Source of the DNA: Oscillospiraceae bacterium
Lineage (GTDB): Bacteria; Bacillota; Clostridia; Oscillospirales; Ruminococcaceae
Direction: 5' to 3'
Length of the DNA stretch: 64,000 bases
Assembly (NCBI GenBank): GCA_021203065.1
Contig: JAJQBX010000025.1
Coordinates: 119,004-183,003, forward strand
The position numbers and the translations under genes were made by a program. Below are positions 29,582 through 37,626 of this stretch, one piece after another (position 1 is the stretch's first letter; the number at the start of each line of letters is the position of its first letter). The notes under the pieces were generated by a model. The model saw only the letters and a list, made by a program, of their open reading frames with translations. It did no database searches and had not been told where the DNA came from.

Positions 29582-30103
29582 CACCCCTCAGTCAGCTTCG
29601 CTGACAGCTCCCCTTAACAGGGGAGCCATAAGTGCGTCAATATACAATGAAGTGAGGGATAAGATATGGAACACAAGTACAATCAAAAACTCGTTCCGAA
29701 TGCTAGGTACTTGCGGAAGAATATGACTCCGGAGGAGAGACACTTATGGTATGATTTCCTGCGTAACTACCCAGTTCGTTTTAAGAGACAGATGATCTTA
29801 GGCAAGTATGTCGCCGATTTCTACTGTGCAAAAGCCAAGCTTGTAGTAGAGCTCGACGGAAATCAGCACGGTTGGGAAGGAGTTGATTCCTACGACAGAG
29901 TGAGAACCGACTACATGGAGAAAAATTTCGGTCTTGCCGTGATTCGGATAAGTAACGACGACATCTGGAGCGATTTTCAGGATGTTTGCAAATATATCGA
30001 TAATATAGTAAAAATGAGAGCTGATTGGGGAACAGAATAACTCTCGGGAGAAGACTATTGGCTCCCCTGATAAGGGGAGCTGGCACGAAGTGCCTGAGGG
30101 GTG
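29582..30103. mobile_element. Inverted-repeat element carrying a DUF559 gene
   Basis: The left arm (29582-29627, CACCCCTCAGTCAGC... to GGGGAGCC) is inverted at the right (30060-30103, GGCTCCCC... to CTGAGGGGTG). Each arm ends in a further palindrome. The arms enclose the DUF559 gene. A gene-less relative with the same internal junction GGGGAGCCATAAGTGC is at 32360-32500. Mobility is inferred from repeat structure, not seen. Confidence 0.7.
29666..30040 (+). CDS. DUF559 endonuclease-like protein
   Basis: A 124-residue protein of the DUF559/Vsr-like PD-(D/E)xK nuclease group: MTPEERHLWYDFLRNYP, FKRQMILGKYVADFYC and the active-site-like KLVVELDGNQH followed by VIRISNDDI. Such genes are short, stand-alone and often in several copies in gut Firmicutes. 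Here it sits between terminal inverted repeats. It likely cuts or nicks DNA; whether it moves the element is unknown. Confidence 0.87.
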   Translation: MEHKYNQKLVPNARYLRKNMTPEERHLWYDFLRNYPVRFKRQMILGKYVADFYCAKAKLVVELDGNQHGWEGVDSYDRVRTDYMEKNFGLAVIRISNDDIWSDFQDVCKYIDNIVKMRADWGTE

Positions 30104-30233
30104 CTATTTCGCCAGAGGCGAAATAGCCGGCTTGGCGACAGCCAAGCCGCATGGCGGCTATGGTCATAAATTTGTGATTTTAAAATGTTTTTACGGTCAT
30201 CAGTGCTTCAATTTGCGGCATAGTATAGTCGTC

Positions 30234-30252
30234 TTTGTGCACCCTGCACAAA
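30234..30252. promoter_or_regulatory. 19-bp palindrome TTTGTGCA-CCC-TGCACAAA (operator candidate)
   Basis: A perfect inverted repeat with 8-bp arms, 42 bp upstream of the -35 of the secreted NPTTG gene, followed by another half-site TTTTGTGCAAT about 20 bp on. The same 19-bp frame with AAG in the centre is upstream of the EF-G paralog (60980-60998). Confidence 0.6.
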
Positions 30253-30294
30253 ATCCCCCGAATAATTTTGTGCAATATTCCGATAAATTTTTGT

Positions 30295-30323
30295 TGGACA
30301 TTGGCTTAAGAATGTGTTATACT
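30295..30323 (+). promoter_or_regulatory. Promoter of the NPTTG secreted protein gene
   Basis: TGGACA (30295-30300), 17-bp spacer, TATACT (30318-30323). Start near 30330, which gives an unusually long (~190-nt) leader. Confidence 0.7.
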
Positions 30324-30369
30324 ATGTATGTACAGCTTAAGTCGTTTTTTATGGTTTCGTGGGATGGTA

Positions 30370-30490
30370 TCGAGACCTGTTGGGCGGCGAAAGCGACAAA
30401 ACGGGATAGTCCGTTTGAGAATGTGCGGAATATAACCCTGATGGGAGTGGATGACCCATCAGAGCTTCGCCGAACAGGCTTGGGACGCCC
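30370..30490 (+). ncRNA. Structured leader RNA, three-stem junction
   Basis: P1: CCTGTT (30376-30381) pairs with AACAGG (30473-30478) and CGGCGAA (30385-30391) with TTCGCCG (30466-30472). P1 encloses P2 AAACGG/CCGTTT (30399-30416) and P3 CTGATGGG/CCCATCAG (30438-30462). This multi-stem junction lies in the 5' UTR of the secreted protein gene. It does not match any riboswitch class I know. Function unknown. Confidence 0.6.
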
Positions 30491-30519
30491 AATTATATTG
30501 ATATTTGGAGGAAAAAAAC

Positions 30520-32292
30520 ATGAAGAAAATTTTAGCTGTTGCGACGGCAATAGTCCTCGCAATAAGCTCGCTTTGCGTGTTTGTTTTTGCGGATGATGTT
30601 ACGACAATCTATCAGTCTGATTGTGCAAGTAATTATTATGATTACTATTTTGACGACGTTAGTAGTTTATCTTACAGCAGCGGTGATGTGATTACACTCA
30701 CTGCAGAAATTGAAACAGATGGTTCAAGTGCTGGTGGACAGATTATTGGTCGTATAAATGGTAGCTGGAATACTGCAACCTCATTTGGCTCTTCTGGCGG
30801 TGAGGCTTTGACTGCATCCGGAAGTGTTTATACGGTAACAGTATCAACAAGTGTTACTGCAACAAGCACTGATGATGTTACTTTCAATCTCCGTGTTTAT
30901 TATGTAGGAGGTTCCTCTAACTACTTGACTGTAAAGTCTGTTACCATCGCAAATGGTACAACCGGCGAATCTGTTACTAGTGGAGGTACTGCTTCCGGTA
31001 GCACCAGCACCGGCACTGAAGAGGAAACCGAAATCTGGTCTACTACTACTGTTGACTATTGCAGTGACTGGAGTGCTTGGACATTCTGCACCGATCCTAT
31101 TGATGGCTTTGAAGTAACCACAAGCTGGACTCAGATTATTGGTTCTGCAAGCACTTACAACTTAGGCTTGGCAGATGGTCTCATTTCTGCTATACAGTCT
31201 GGTGACTATATCAAGATTGTATCGACAGAATCTGCTGTTGATACTGTTTCTATCCAGTGCGACAGCAGCTGGAGCACTTATTATTCCGTAAAAGGAACTA
31301 CAACTTATGATAGTTCAACTGGTGAATATACGACATTGGTTAGCTGTGCTGATATTCTTGCTAATATCGACCTGAGCGAATTCCAGATGTTCAATCTTTC
31401 AACTTCGAGTGGCACTGGTTACCTCGTTAGCTTGAGCATCGTTACTGTTGGCGGCGGTGAGGTTGGTAGCAACCGCACTAATGGCGTAATTTATATCAAC
31501 GAAGATTATCATGGCATCTTGCTCACCAGATATATCGACGGCGTTGCAAGAACTTATCTGGCTTGCGTACCTCACACTGTTGCTTCCAACGGCTACTGCA
31601 CTGTTTGCCATATGTATATCGGCACTGATGATGAGGGTAGCACGGTTACTATTGATGGCATAGAGTATGAGGCAGCTTATACTGTGGATGTTTCGCTTGG
31701 CTCTTCTAATGGTTGGGGACAGCTTGATCTTGGCGATACTGCTTTGATCGATGCACTTTCAACCGAGGGCGCACTCCTTGTAATCACAAGAGATGGCGTT
31801 AGCGACACCGTTCATAACGGTTCTGAGACCTATGAGAAGTTCGGTCTTGTAAACTCTTGGTGGAGCGGCGACTGGATCGCACTCGGCACTGCTGGACACA
31901 CTTCCGCAACCGAGGACGGCGTTATCGACTGCATTTCTGACGACGGCACAACCGCTGTTTATGACGGTGCTACCGTTTACGCTGAGTGGGTTTCAAGAGG
32001 TATGAACGCTGGCGGAACTGCTCTTCTTATCTCCAACACCTCCAACACTCTTCACATCTCCAACGTTACCGTTTACGTTCCTGTTGGAACAATAGTCGCT
32101 GAGGATGTCGATGTTGAAGAGCCGGTTGAGTCCACTGATACCGAGACTGAGGAAGACGGCGACGATCTCACTGTTGACGATATCGACGAGGTTGAGACTC
32201 CTGCTGAGACCAACCCGACTACCGGCGTAGCACTTGCCCTCGTTCCGATGGCAATCGCTGGCTTGGCTGTTGTTTCTTCGAAGAGAAGATAA
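30520..32292 (+). CDS. Secreted surface protein with NPTTG anchor tail
   Basis: A 590-residue protein starting at the ATG at 30520 behind GGAGG. It has a signal peptide ending at VFADD, Ser/Thr/Gly-rich beta-repeat sequence throughout, and a threonine-rich linker at about 150-170. The acidic stretch near residues 530-560 leads to the tail NPTTGVALALVPMAIAGLA then SSKRR: a sorting-like motif, a hydrophobic span and basic end, as in sortase substrates. No catalytic domain is recognised; an adhesin or binding role is a guess. No sortase gene is in the window. The esterase at 58330 has the same tail. Codon use looks more AT-rich than in the flanking genes. Confidence 0.75.
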   Translation: MKKILAVATAIVLAISSLCVFVFADDVTTIYQSDCASNYYDYYFDDVSSLSYSSGDVITLTAEIETDGSSAGGQIIGRINGSWNTATSFGSSGGEALTASGSVYTVTVSTSVTATSTDDVTFNLRVYYVGGSSNYLTVKSVTIANGTTGESVTSGGTASGSTSTGTEEETEIWSTTTVDYCSDWSAWTFCTDPIDGFEVTTSWTQIIGSASTYNLGLADGLISAIQSGDYIKIVSTESAVDTVSIQCDSSWSTYYSVKGTTTYDSSTGEYTTLVSCADILANIDLSEFQMFNLSTSSGTGYLVSLSIVTVGGGEVGSNRTNGVIYINEDYHGILLTRYIDGVARTYLACVPHTVASNGYCTVCHMYIGTDDEGSTVTIDGIEYEAAYTVDVSLGSSNGWGQLDLGDTALIDALSTEGALLVITRDGVSDTVHNGSETYEKFGLVNSWWSGDWIALGTAGHTSATEDGVIDCISDDGTTAVYDGATVYAEWVSRGMNAGGTALLISNTSNTLHISNVTVYVPVGTIVAEDVDVEEPVESTDTETEEDGDDLTVDDIDEVETPAETNPTTGVALALVPMAIAGLAVVSSKRR

Positions 32293-32316
32293 TCAGGATC
32301 TGATTTAAAATCAATT

Positions 32317-32355
32317 CCGCCCCGGGACAAATCCATCCCGGGGCGGGTTTTGTTG
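32317..32355 (+). terminator. Terminator of the NPTTG protein gene
   Basis: CCGCCCCGGGA (32317-32327) pairs with TCCCGGGGCGGG (32336-32347), followed by TTTTGTTG. Confidence 0.9.
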
Positions 32356-32359
32356 CGAA

Positions 32360-32500
32360 ACCCCTCAGTCTGCCCTGCGGGCAGCCAGCTCCCCTTGACA
32401 GGGGAGCCATAAGTGCATCATGCAAACTTTTGTGTAGTTCAAATTGCCTCCCCTGTTAAGGGGAGGGGGACCGCCGGCGTAAGCCGGTGGTGGAGGGGTG
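32360..32500. mobile_element. MITE-like element, gene-less relative of the DUF559 element
   Basis: The left arm (CCCCTCAGTCTGCC... CTCCCCTTGACAGGGGAGCC) and right arm (GCCTCCCCTGTTAAGGGGAGG... GGAGGGGTG) are inverted. The left arm continues into ATAAGTGC as in the DUF559 element. About 140 bp, no ORF. Together with the terminators on either side it fills the PFOR-NPTTG gap. Confidence 0.75.
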
Positions 32501-32566
32501 CGCCGACCAAAGGGAGGCGCATCTCCGCAGGCGGACTTCATAGTAATGCATTTGAATCGCAATAAA

Positions 32567-32599
32567 AATCCCCCGAGAAATTCCCGGGGGATTTGTTAT
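32567..32599 (-). terminator. Terminator of the PFOR gene
   Basis: On the reverse strand, AATCCCCCGGG...CGGGGGATTTTTATT: an 8-9 bp GC stem and T-run just behind the PFOR stop. T-rich on both sides, so possibly bidirectional. Confidence 0.85.
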
Positions 32600-32613
32600 A
32601 TTCGGATTACCGC

Positions 32614-35600
32614 TTACTGATTAGACAGCTCAACCAGATAATCGTATCTGTTCTTTGCGTTGTCAACAGCAGAGTCGAAGAGCTTTTCTGCTCTCTCAGG
32701 ATTCGATCTGGCGAGGGAGTTGTATCTGACCTCACCCATGAGGAAGTCCTTATACTCAGCGGTAGGAGCCTTGGAGTCGAGGTGGAACGGATTCTTGCCC
32801 TCGGCAGCGAGTCTCGGATCGTATCTGTAGAGGTGCCAGTAGCCAGCCTCAACAGCCTTCTTCTCCTCGGTCTGAGCGATGCTCATGCCGCCCTTGATAC
32901 CGTGGTTGATACAAGGAGCATAGCCGATGATGATGGAAGGTCCGTGGTAGCTCTCAGCCTCAGCAATCGCCTTGATGCACTGGTTGTAGTCTGCGCCCAT
33001 TGCAACGTGAGCAACATATACATAGCCATAGGTCATTGCGATGCCTGCGAGGTCCTTCTTCTTGATAGCCTTGCCGGCAGCAGCGAACTGAGCGATAGCA
33101 CCAGTAGGAGTTGACTTGGAAGCCTGTCCGCCGGTGTTGGAGTAAACCTCGGTGTCGAATACAAAGATGTTGACGTCGATGTTCTGAGCAATGACGTGAT
33201 CAAGTCCGCCGAAGCCAATGTCATAAGCCCAGCCGTCGCCGCCGAAGATCCACATTGACTTCTTTCTTAAGAAGTCTTTCTCCTTGAGAACTTCGAGAGC
33301 CTCGGGGGTTCCGATCTTCGGTAGAACTTCAACAAGCTTGTCGGTAGCAACGCTGTTAGCCTGACCGTCCTCGATGGTGTTGAGATATTCGTCAACTACT
33401 GCCTTGCACTCCGGGCACTCAAGAGTCTCGGAGATGTGACGGAGCTTGGCGATATTTCTCTCACGGATGGTGTTCTGTGCGAGATACATGCCATAGCCGA
33501 ACTCAGCATTGTCCTCGAAGAGGGAGTTAGCCCAAGCAGGACCCTTGCCAGCCTTGTTGGTGGTGTAAGGAGTGGAAGGCGCAGAGCCGCCCCAGATAGA
33601 GGAGCATCCTGTAGCGTTTGCGATATACATTCTGTCGCCGTAGAGCTGAGTGACGAGCTTGGCGTAAGGAGTTTCGCCGCATCCAGCGCATGCGCCGGAG
33701 AATTCGAGCATAGGCTGCTTGAACTGCGAGCCCTTGACGGTGGTATCCTTGAACTTAGCGTGAACCTCAGGCTTGTCAGCCAAGGACTGAGCATAGTTGA
33801 ATACTTCCTGCGACTCCATCTGGCTGTCAAGCGACTTCATCGAGAGTGCCTTCTCGCCCTTCTTGCCGGGGCAGACGTTTACGCAAGAGCCACAGCCTGT
33901 GCAGTCGAGAGCGGAGATGGTCATAACGAAGTAGTAGCCGGGCATACCGGTTGCGGGCTTAGCCTTAGCCTTAGCCGCCTCGGGAGCATTAGCGAGCTCT
34001 TCCTCGGTCATGATGCTCGGACGGATAACAGCGTGCGGGCAGACGTAAGAGCAGAAGTTGCACTGAATGCAGTTGTCGGAGTTCCAAGACGGAACGTCGA
34101 TAGCGATTCCTCTCTTCTCGTAAGCTGCAGAACCCTGCGGGAATGTGCCGTCAGCATTCTTGACGAATGTGGAAACGGGGAGCTTGTCGCCCTGCTGAGC
34201 GTTGCAAGGAATGAGGATGTCGTTGACGAAGTTGACAAGAGTCTCGTTCTCGCCGGTAGCAGCAGGCATACCGATTGCAGTGTCAGCGCAGGACTTCCAC
34301 GACTCAGGAACGTTAACCTCGACAACCTGCTCACAGCCGGCGTCGATAGCGTCGTGGTTCATCTTGACGATAGCTTCGCCCTTCTTTGAGTAGGAAGCGG
34401 TAGCGGCATCCTTCATATACTGGATAGCCTCGTCAATCGGGATGATGTTAGCGAGCTTGAAGAATGCAGACTGCAAAACAGTGTTGATTCTTGATCCCAA
34501 GCCAATCTTCTTGCCGATTTCGATACCGTTGATGATGTAGAACTTGATGTTATTGTCAGCGATATATCTCTTGACCTGTCCGGGGAGCTTTTCGTCGAGC
34601 TCGTCAACCGTCCACCGGCAGTTAAGGAGGAATGTTCCGCCGGGCTTTACGTCCTGAACTATATCGTACTTATTGATGTAGGATTCGTTATGGCAAGCGA
34701 CAAAGTCAGCCTGATTGATGAGATAAGTCGACTTTATCGGAGTATCGCCGAAGCGAAGGTGAGAAACGGTGACGCCACCAGACTTCTTAGAGTCATAGGA
34801 GAAGTAAGCCTGAGCATACTTGTCGGTGTGGTCGCCGATGATCTTGATGGAGTTCTTGTTTGCGCCGACGGTACCGTCAGAGCCGAGACCCCAGAACTTG
34901 CAGGAGATAGTTCCCTTAGGAGCGGAATCGAGCTTGCCCTGAGACTTGAGCGAAAGATGAGTAACGTCGTCGTCAATGCCGATAGTGTAGGTGGGCTTGT
35001 AATCGTCGCAGCCCGGGCAGTTGTCATAAACAGCCTTGATCTGATCGGGAGTGGTGTCCTTTGAGCCTAAGCCGTATCTGCCGCCTGCAACAGGAACAGA
35101 AGCAAACTTGGAATTCTTGAGAGCAGCAACAACGTCGAGGTAAAGAGGCTCTCCGAGAGATCCGGGTTCCTTGGTTCTGTCCATGACAGAAATCATCTTG
35201 ACGGTGTCAGGAATAGCCTCAACCAGCTTGTCAGCAACGAACGGTCTGTAGAGTCTTACCTTGACAAGACCAAGCTTCTCGCCCTTTGCGTTGAGGTAAT
35301 CGATAGTCTCTTCGATAGTGTCGCATACAGAACCCATAGCTACGATGACCTTTTCAGCATCAGGTGCGCCGTAGTAGTTGAAGAGCTTGTAGTTAGTTCC
35401 GATCTTAGCGTTGACCTTGTCCATGTACTCTTCTACAATGCCGGGAACAGCATCATAGTAGGAGTTGCAGGCTTCTCTTGCTTGGAAGAAGATGTCGGGG
35501 TTCTGAGCGGAGCCTCTGAGAACCGGGTGCTCAGGGTTGATGGAACGGCTTCTGAATTCCTCGAGAGCGTCCCAGTCGACCATTTCAGCTACGTCAGCCT

Positions 35601-36162
35601 TGTCCCAAGTCTCGATCTTCTGAATCTCGTGAGAGGTTCTGAATCCATCGAAGAAGTGAAGGAAAGGAACTCTTGACTTGATTGTAGAAAGGTGTGCGAT
35701 AGTTCCAAGATCCATAACCTCCTGCGGGTTGGTGGAGCAGAGCATAGCAAATCCGGTCTGACGGCAGGCATAGATGTCTGAGTGGTCGCCGAAGATGTTA
35801 AGAGCGTGGGATGCAACGCATCTCGCCGAAACGTGGATAACGCAGGGGAGCAATTCACCGGCAATCTTGTACATATTCGGGATCATCAGAAGAAGACCCT
35901 GAGATGCAGTGTAGGTGGTGGTGAGAGCACCGGCTGTGAGTGAGCCGTGAACTGTACCGGCAGCACCTGCCTCAGATTGCATTTCGGCAACTCTTACAGG
36001 AGTTCCGAAGAGGTTTGTCTGACCCTTTGCCGACCATGTGTCGGTAACCTCTGCCATTACTGACGAAGGGGTGATGGGATAGATGGCGGCTACTTCTGTG
36101 AACGGATATGACGCCCAAGCGGCAGCATTGTTGCCATCCATTGTTTTCATTTTTCTTGCCAT
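32614..36162 (-). CDS. nifJ: Pyruvate:ferredoxin (flavodoxin) oxidoreductase
   Basis: A 1182-residue single-chain PFOR turning pyruvate and CoA into acetyl-CoA, CO2 and reduced ferredoxin, central to clostridial fermentation. Domains in order: pyrimidine/TPP-like domain I from YPITPSSVMAE, the CoA-related domains, two 4Fe-4S clusters in CIQCNFCSYVCPHAV and CTGCGSCVNVCPGKKG, and the TPP domain with GACAGCGETPYAKL, GCSSIWGGSAPSTPY and GGDGWAYDIGFGGLDH. The start ATG 36162 follows AAGGAGG; upstream in-frame sequence overlaps the promoter. Confidence 0.97.
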   Translation of the reverse strand: MARKMKTMDGNNAAAWASYPFTEVAAIYPITPSSVMAEVTDTWSAKGQTNLFGTPVRVAEMQSEAGAAGTVHGSLTAGALTTTYTASQGLLLMIPNMYKIAGELLPCVIHVSARCVASHALNIFGDHSDIYACRQTGFAMLCSTNPQEVMDLGTIAHLSTIKSRVPFLHFFDGFRTSHEIQKIETWDKADVAEMVDWDALEEFRSRSINPEHPVLRGSAQNPDIFFQAREACNSYYDAVPGIVEEYMDKVNAKIGTNYKLFNYYGAPDAEKVIVAMGSVCDTIEETIDYLNAKGEKLGLVKVRLYRPFVADKLVEAIPDTVKMISVMDRTKEPGSLGEPLYLDVVAALKNSKFASVPVAGGRYGLGSKDTTPDQIKAVYDNCPGCDDYKPTYTIGIDDDVTHLSLKSQGKLDSAPKGTISCKFWGLGSDGTVGANKNSIKIIGDHTDKYAQAYFSYDSKKSGGVTVSHLRFGDTPIKSTYLINQADFVACHNESYINKYDIVQDVKPGGTFLLNCRWTVDELDEKLPGQVKRYIADNNIKFYIINGIEIGKKIGLGSRINTVLQSAFFKLANIIPIDEAIQYMKDAATASYSKKGEAIVKMNHDAIDAGCEQVVEVNVPESWKSCADTAIGMPAATGENETLVNFVNDILIPCNAQQGDKLPVSTFVKNADGTFPQGSAAYEKRGIAIDVPSWNSDNCIQCNFCSYVCPHAVIRPSIMTEEELANAPEAAKAKAKPATGMPGYYFVMTISALDCTGCGSCVNVCPGKKGEKALSMKSLDSQMESQEVFNYAQSLADKPEVHAKFKDTTVKGSQFKQPMLEFSGACAGCGETPYAKLVTQLYGDRMYIANATGCSSIWGGSAPSTPYTTNKAGKGPAWANSLFEDNAEFGYGMYLAQNTIRERNIAKLRHISETLECPECKAVVDEYLNTIEDGQANSVATDKLVEVLPKIGTPEALEVLKEKDFLRKKSMWIFGGDGWAYDIGFGGLDHVIAQNIDVNIFVFDTEVYSNTGGQASKSTPTGAIAQFAAAGKAIKKKDLAGIAMTYGYVYVAHVAMGADYNQCIKAIAEAESYHGPSIIIGYAPCINHGIKGGMSIAQTEEKKAVEAGYWHLYRYDPRLAAEGKNPFHLDSKAPTAEYKDFLMGEVRYNSLARSNPERAEKLFDSAVDNAKNRYDYLVELSNQ

Positions 36163-36233
36163 TAAAAATCCTCCTTGATTGATAGGATAGTTTTGAATAA
36201 GTGTTACGGTGTAAGCATAACTGTACAAGCTAT

Positions 36234-36262
36234 ATTTTATCACAATCTCGGGAAATAGTAAA
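36234..36262 (-). promoter_or_regulatory. Promoter of the PFOR gene
   Basis: Reverse strand TTTACT (36262-36257), 17-bp spacer, TAAAAT (36239-36234). Confidence 0.65.
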
Positions 36263-36328
36263 GAGGAAATTGGGCTTTCAGAAAGATTTTTTTGAGATTT
36301 TCCGAAAACTTAATCTGTATCCGGGCAT

Positions 36329-36361
36329 AAAAAAGCGTCCACGGTTTCCCATGAACGCTTT
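36329..36361 (-). terminator. Terminator of the PrsA-like gene
   Basis: On the reverse strand AAAGCGT, then TCATGG, a GAAA tetraloop, CCGTGG and ACGCTTT, followed by T-run. A long stem just behind the stop codon at 36375. Confidence 0.92.
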
Positions 36362-36374
36362 CAGTTCTTTCTTA

Positions 36375-37532
36375 TCAGTCAATGCCCAGAGCTCTCTCAG
36401 CGGTGTAACGCTTGATAGCCTTGTCGTTGACCTCAACCTCATAGGTTGCAAGCTTCTCGTTGATGAGGGTTGTGTATGCGTCATCAAAGAGTGCTTCGAG
36501 ATAATCGTCTCTGTTAGCCTCGTAGAGGTCGTCACGCTCGAGGATGTCAAGTCTTTCAACTAGATAGAAGCAGGTGTCGTCCTGAATAACTGTGTACTCT
36601 CCGACGCTGCAGACGGTGAAGACATAGTTTACAAACTTCTCACTCGGTGAATCGCCCTCGATGGAGATGATAGACTCGTTGGCGTAAGGATCTTCCTCCT
36701 CTTCCTCCTCGTCTTCAACTTCCACTTCCTCGGTCTCTTCCTCTTCGGTCTCCTCAACCTCTTCTTCGGTTTCGTCCTCGGAATCTTCCTCTTCTTCAGC
36801 TTCAGCAGCTGCCAAGATTTCGTCGTACTCTGCGATCAGGTCGTCCATAGACTCGCCAGCCTCAGCTCTTTCGAGATAGGAGTTGGCAATTTCGAGCATC
36901 TCAGCCTTGTAGTCCTCGTCGATAGCGTCGTCAGCACTCTCGGAGAACTCGAAGGTGATGTACTTGACTCTCGCATAGTTCTCTTCGAGATAGTCCTTGA
37001 TGTCGTCCTCGGTTGTGCCGTTAAGACCGCCAACCTCATAGTAGGCGTTGAAGACATCCTCCTCCATCATGGTGATGATGGCGACCTTCTCGACTGTCTC
37101 CTCAGAAATGCCAGCCGCCTCATAGGTGTCGCTGTAGGACTCCCAAGTGTTGGCAACAGAGGTCTCGATGTTTGCAAGCTCAGTTTCGGTGAGCTCCAAG
37201 CCAAGCTCCTCAAAGAGCTTCGAAATTACAACATACTGCTTGCACATGTCAACGGCATAGTCGCTCATGTAGTCAGATACCGACTGACCGTCGATGGTTT
37301 CATCAAGCAGGGAATATCCGAAGAGATAGTAATAGTAATAGGTCGAATCCTCCTCGGAGAGCTCATATACAGCCGCAGTGTAGCCAGCACCCTGATAGTA
37401 GATATACATTCCGGCATTGACGGTAACGTCGTCAACCTTGACTATCCACGAGGTGTCGCCGCATCCTGTCATAGAGAATACGACTGCAAAAATCGTCAGA
37501 ATGACGAGCATTTTTCTTAACAACTTGTTCAT
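36375..37532 (-). CDS. PrsA/SurA-like foldase lipoprotein with acidic insert
   Basis: A 385-residue lipoprotein (lipobox FSMTGC). The N-terminal helical part is SurA/PrsA-like: VDDVTVNAGMYIYY, repeated Tyr-rich helices, ELGLELTETELANIE. The parvulin region is replaced or interrupted by a stretch of nearly pure Glu/Asp/Val (about 255-300). I see no clear rotamase motif, so it is likely a chaperone outside the membrane rather than an isomerase. It is followed on the chromosome by the membrane cyclophilin gene (upstream in the same direction), which suggests a protein-folding cluster. Confidence 0.72.
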   Translation of the reverse strand: MNKLLRKMLVILTIFAVVFSMTGCGDTSWIVKVDDVTVNAGMYIYYQGAGYTAAVYELSEEDSTYYYYYLFGYSLLDETIDGQSVSDYMSDYAVDMCKQYVVISKLFEELGLELTETELANIETSVANTWESYSDTYEAAGISEETVEKVAIITMMEEDVFNAYYEVGGLNGTTEDDIKDYLEENYARVKYITFEFSESADDAIDEDYKAEMLEIANSYLERAEAGESMDDLIAEYDEILAAAEAEEEEDSEDETEEEVEETEEEETEEVEVEDEEEEEEDPYANESIISIEGDSPSEKFVNYVFTVCSVGEYTVIQDDTCFYLVERLDILERDDLYEANRDDYLEALFDDAYTTLINEKLATYEVEVNDKAIKRYTAERALGID

Positions 37533-37585
37533 TTTAAAGATGTCCTTTCAGATGGGGAATTCGGCGAAATGCCGACAACTAATAT

Positions 37586-37614
37586 ATTATACAACATTTC
37601 CTCCGATTTGTCCA
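37586..37614 (-). promoter_or_regulatory. Promoter of the PrsA-like gene
   Basis: Reverse strand TGGACA (37614-37609), 17-bp spacer, TATAAT (37591-37586). Confidence 0.8.
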
Positions 37615-37626
37615 TACTAAATTTCA

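Noticed and set aside
30370..30490. Cyclic-di-GMP or hammerhead assignment of the 30.4 kb leader
   Set aside because: Neither the GEMM core nor the CUGAUGA...GAAA core of hammerheads is present despite a multi-stem junction.
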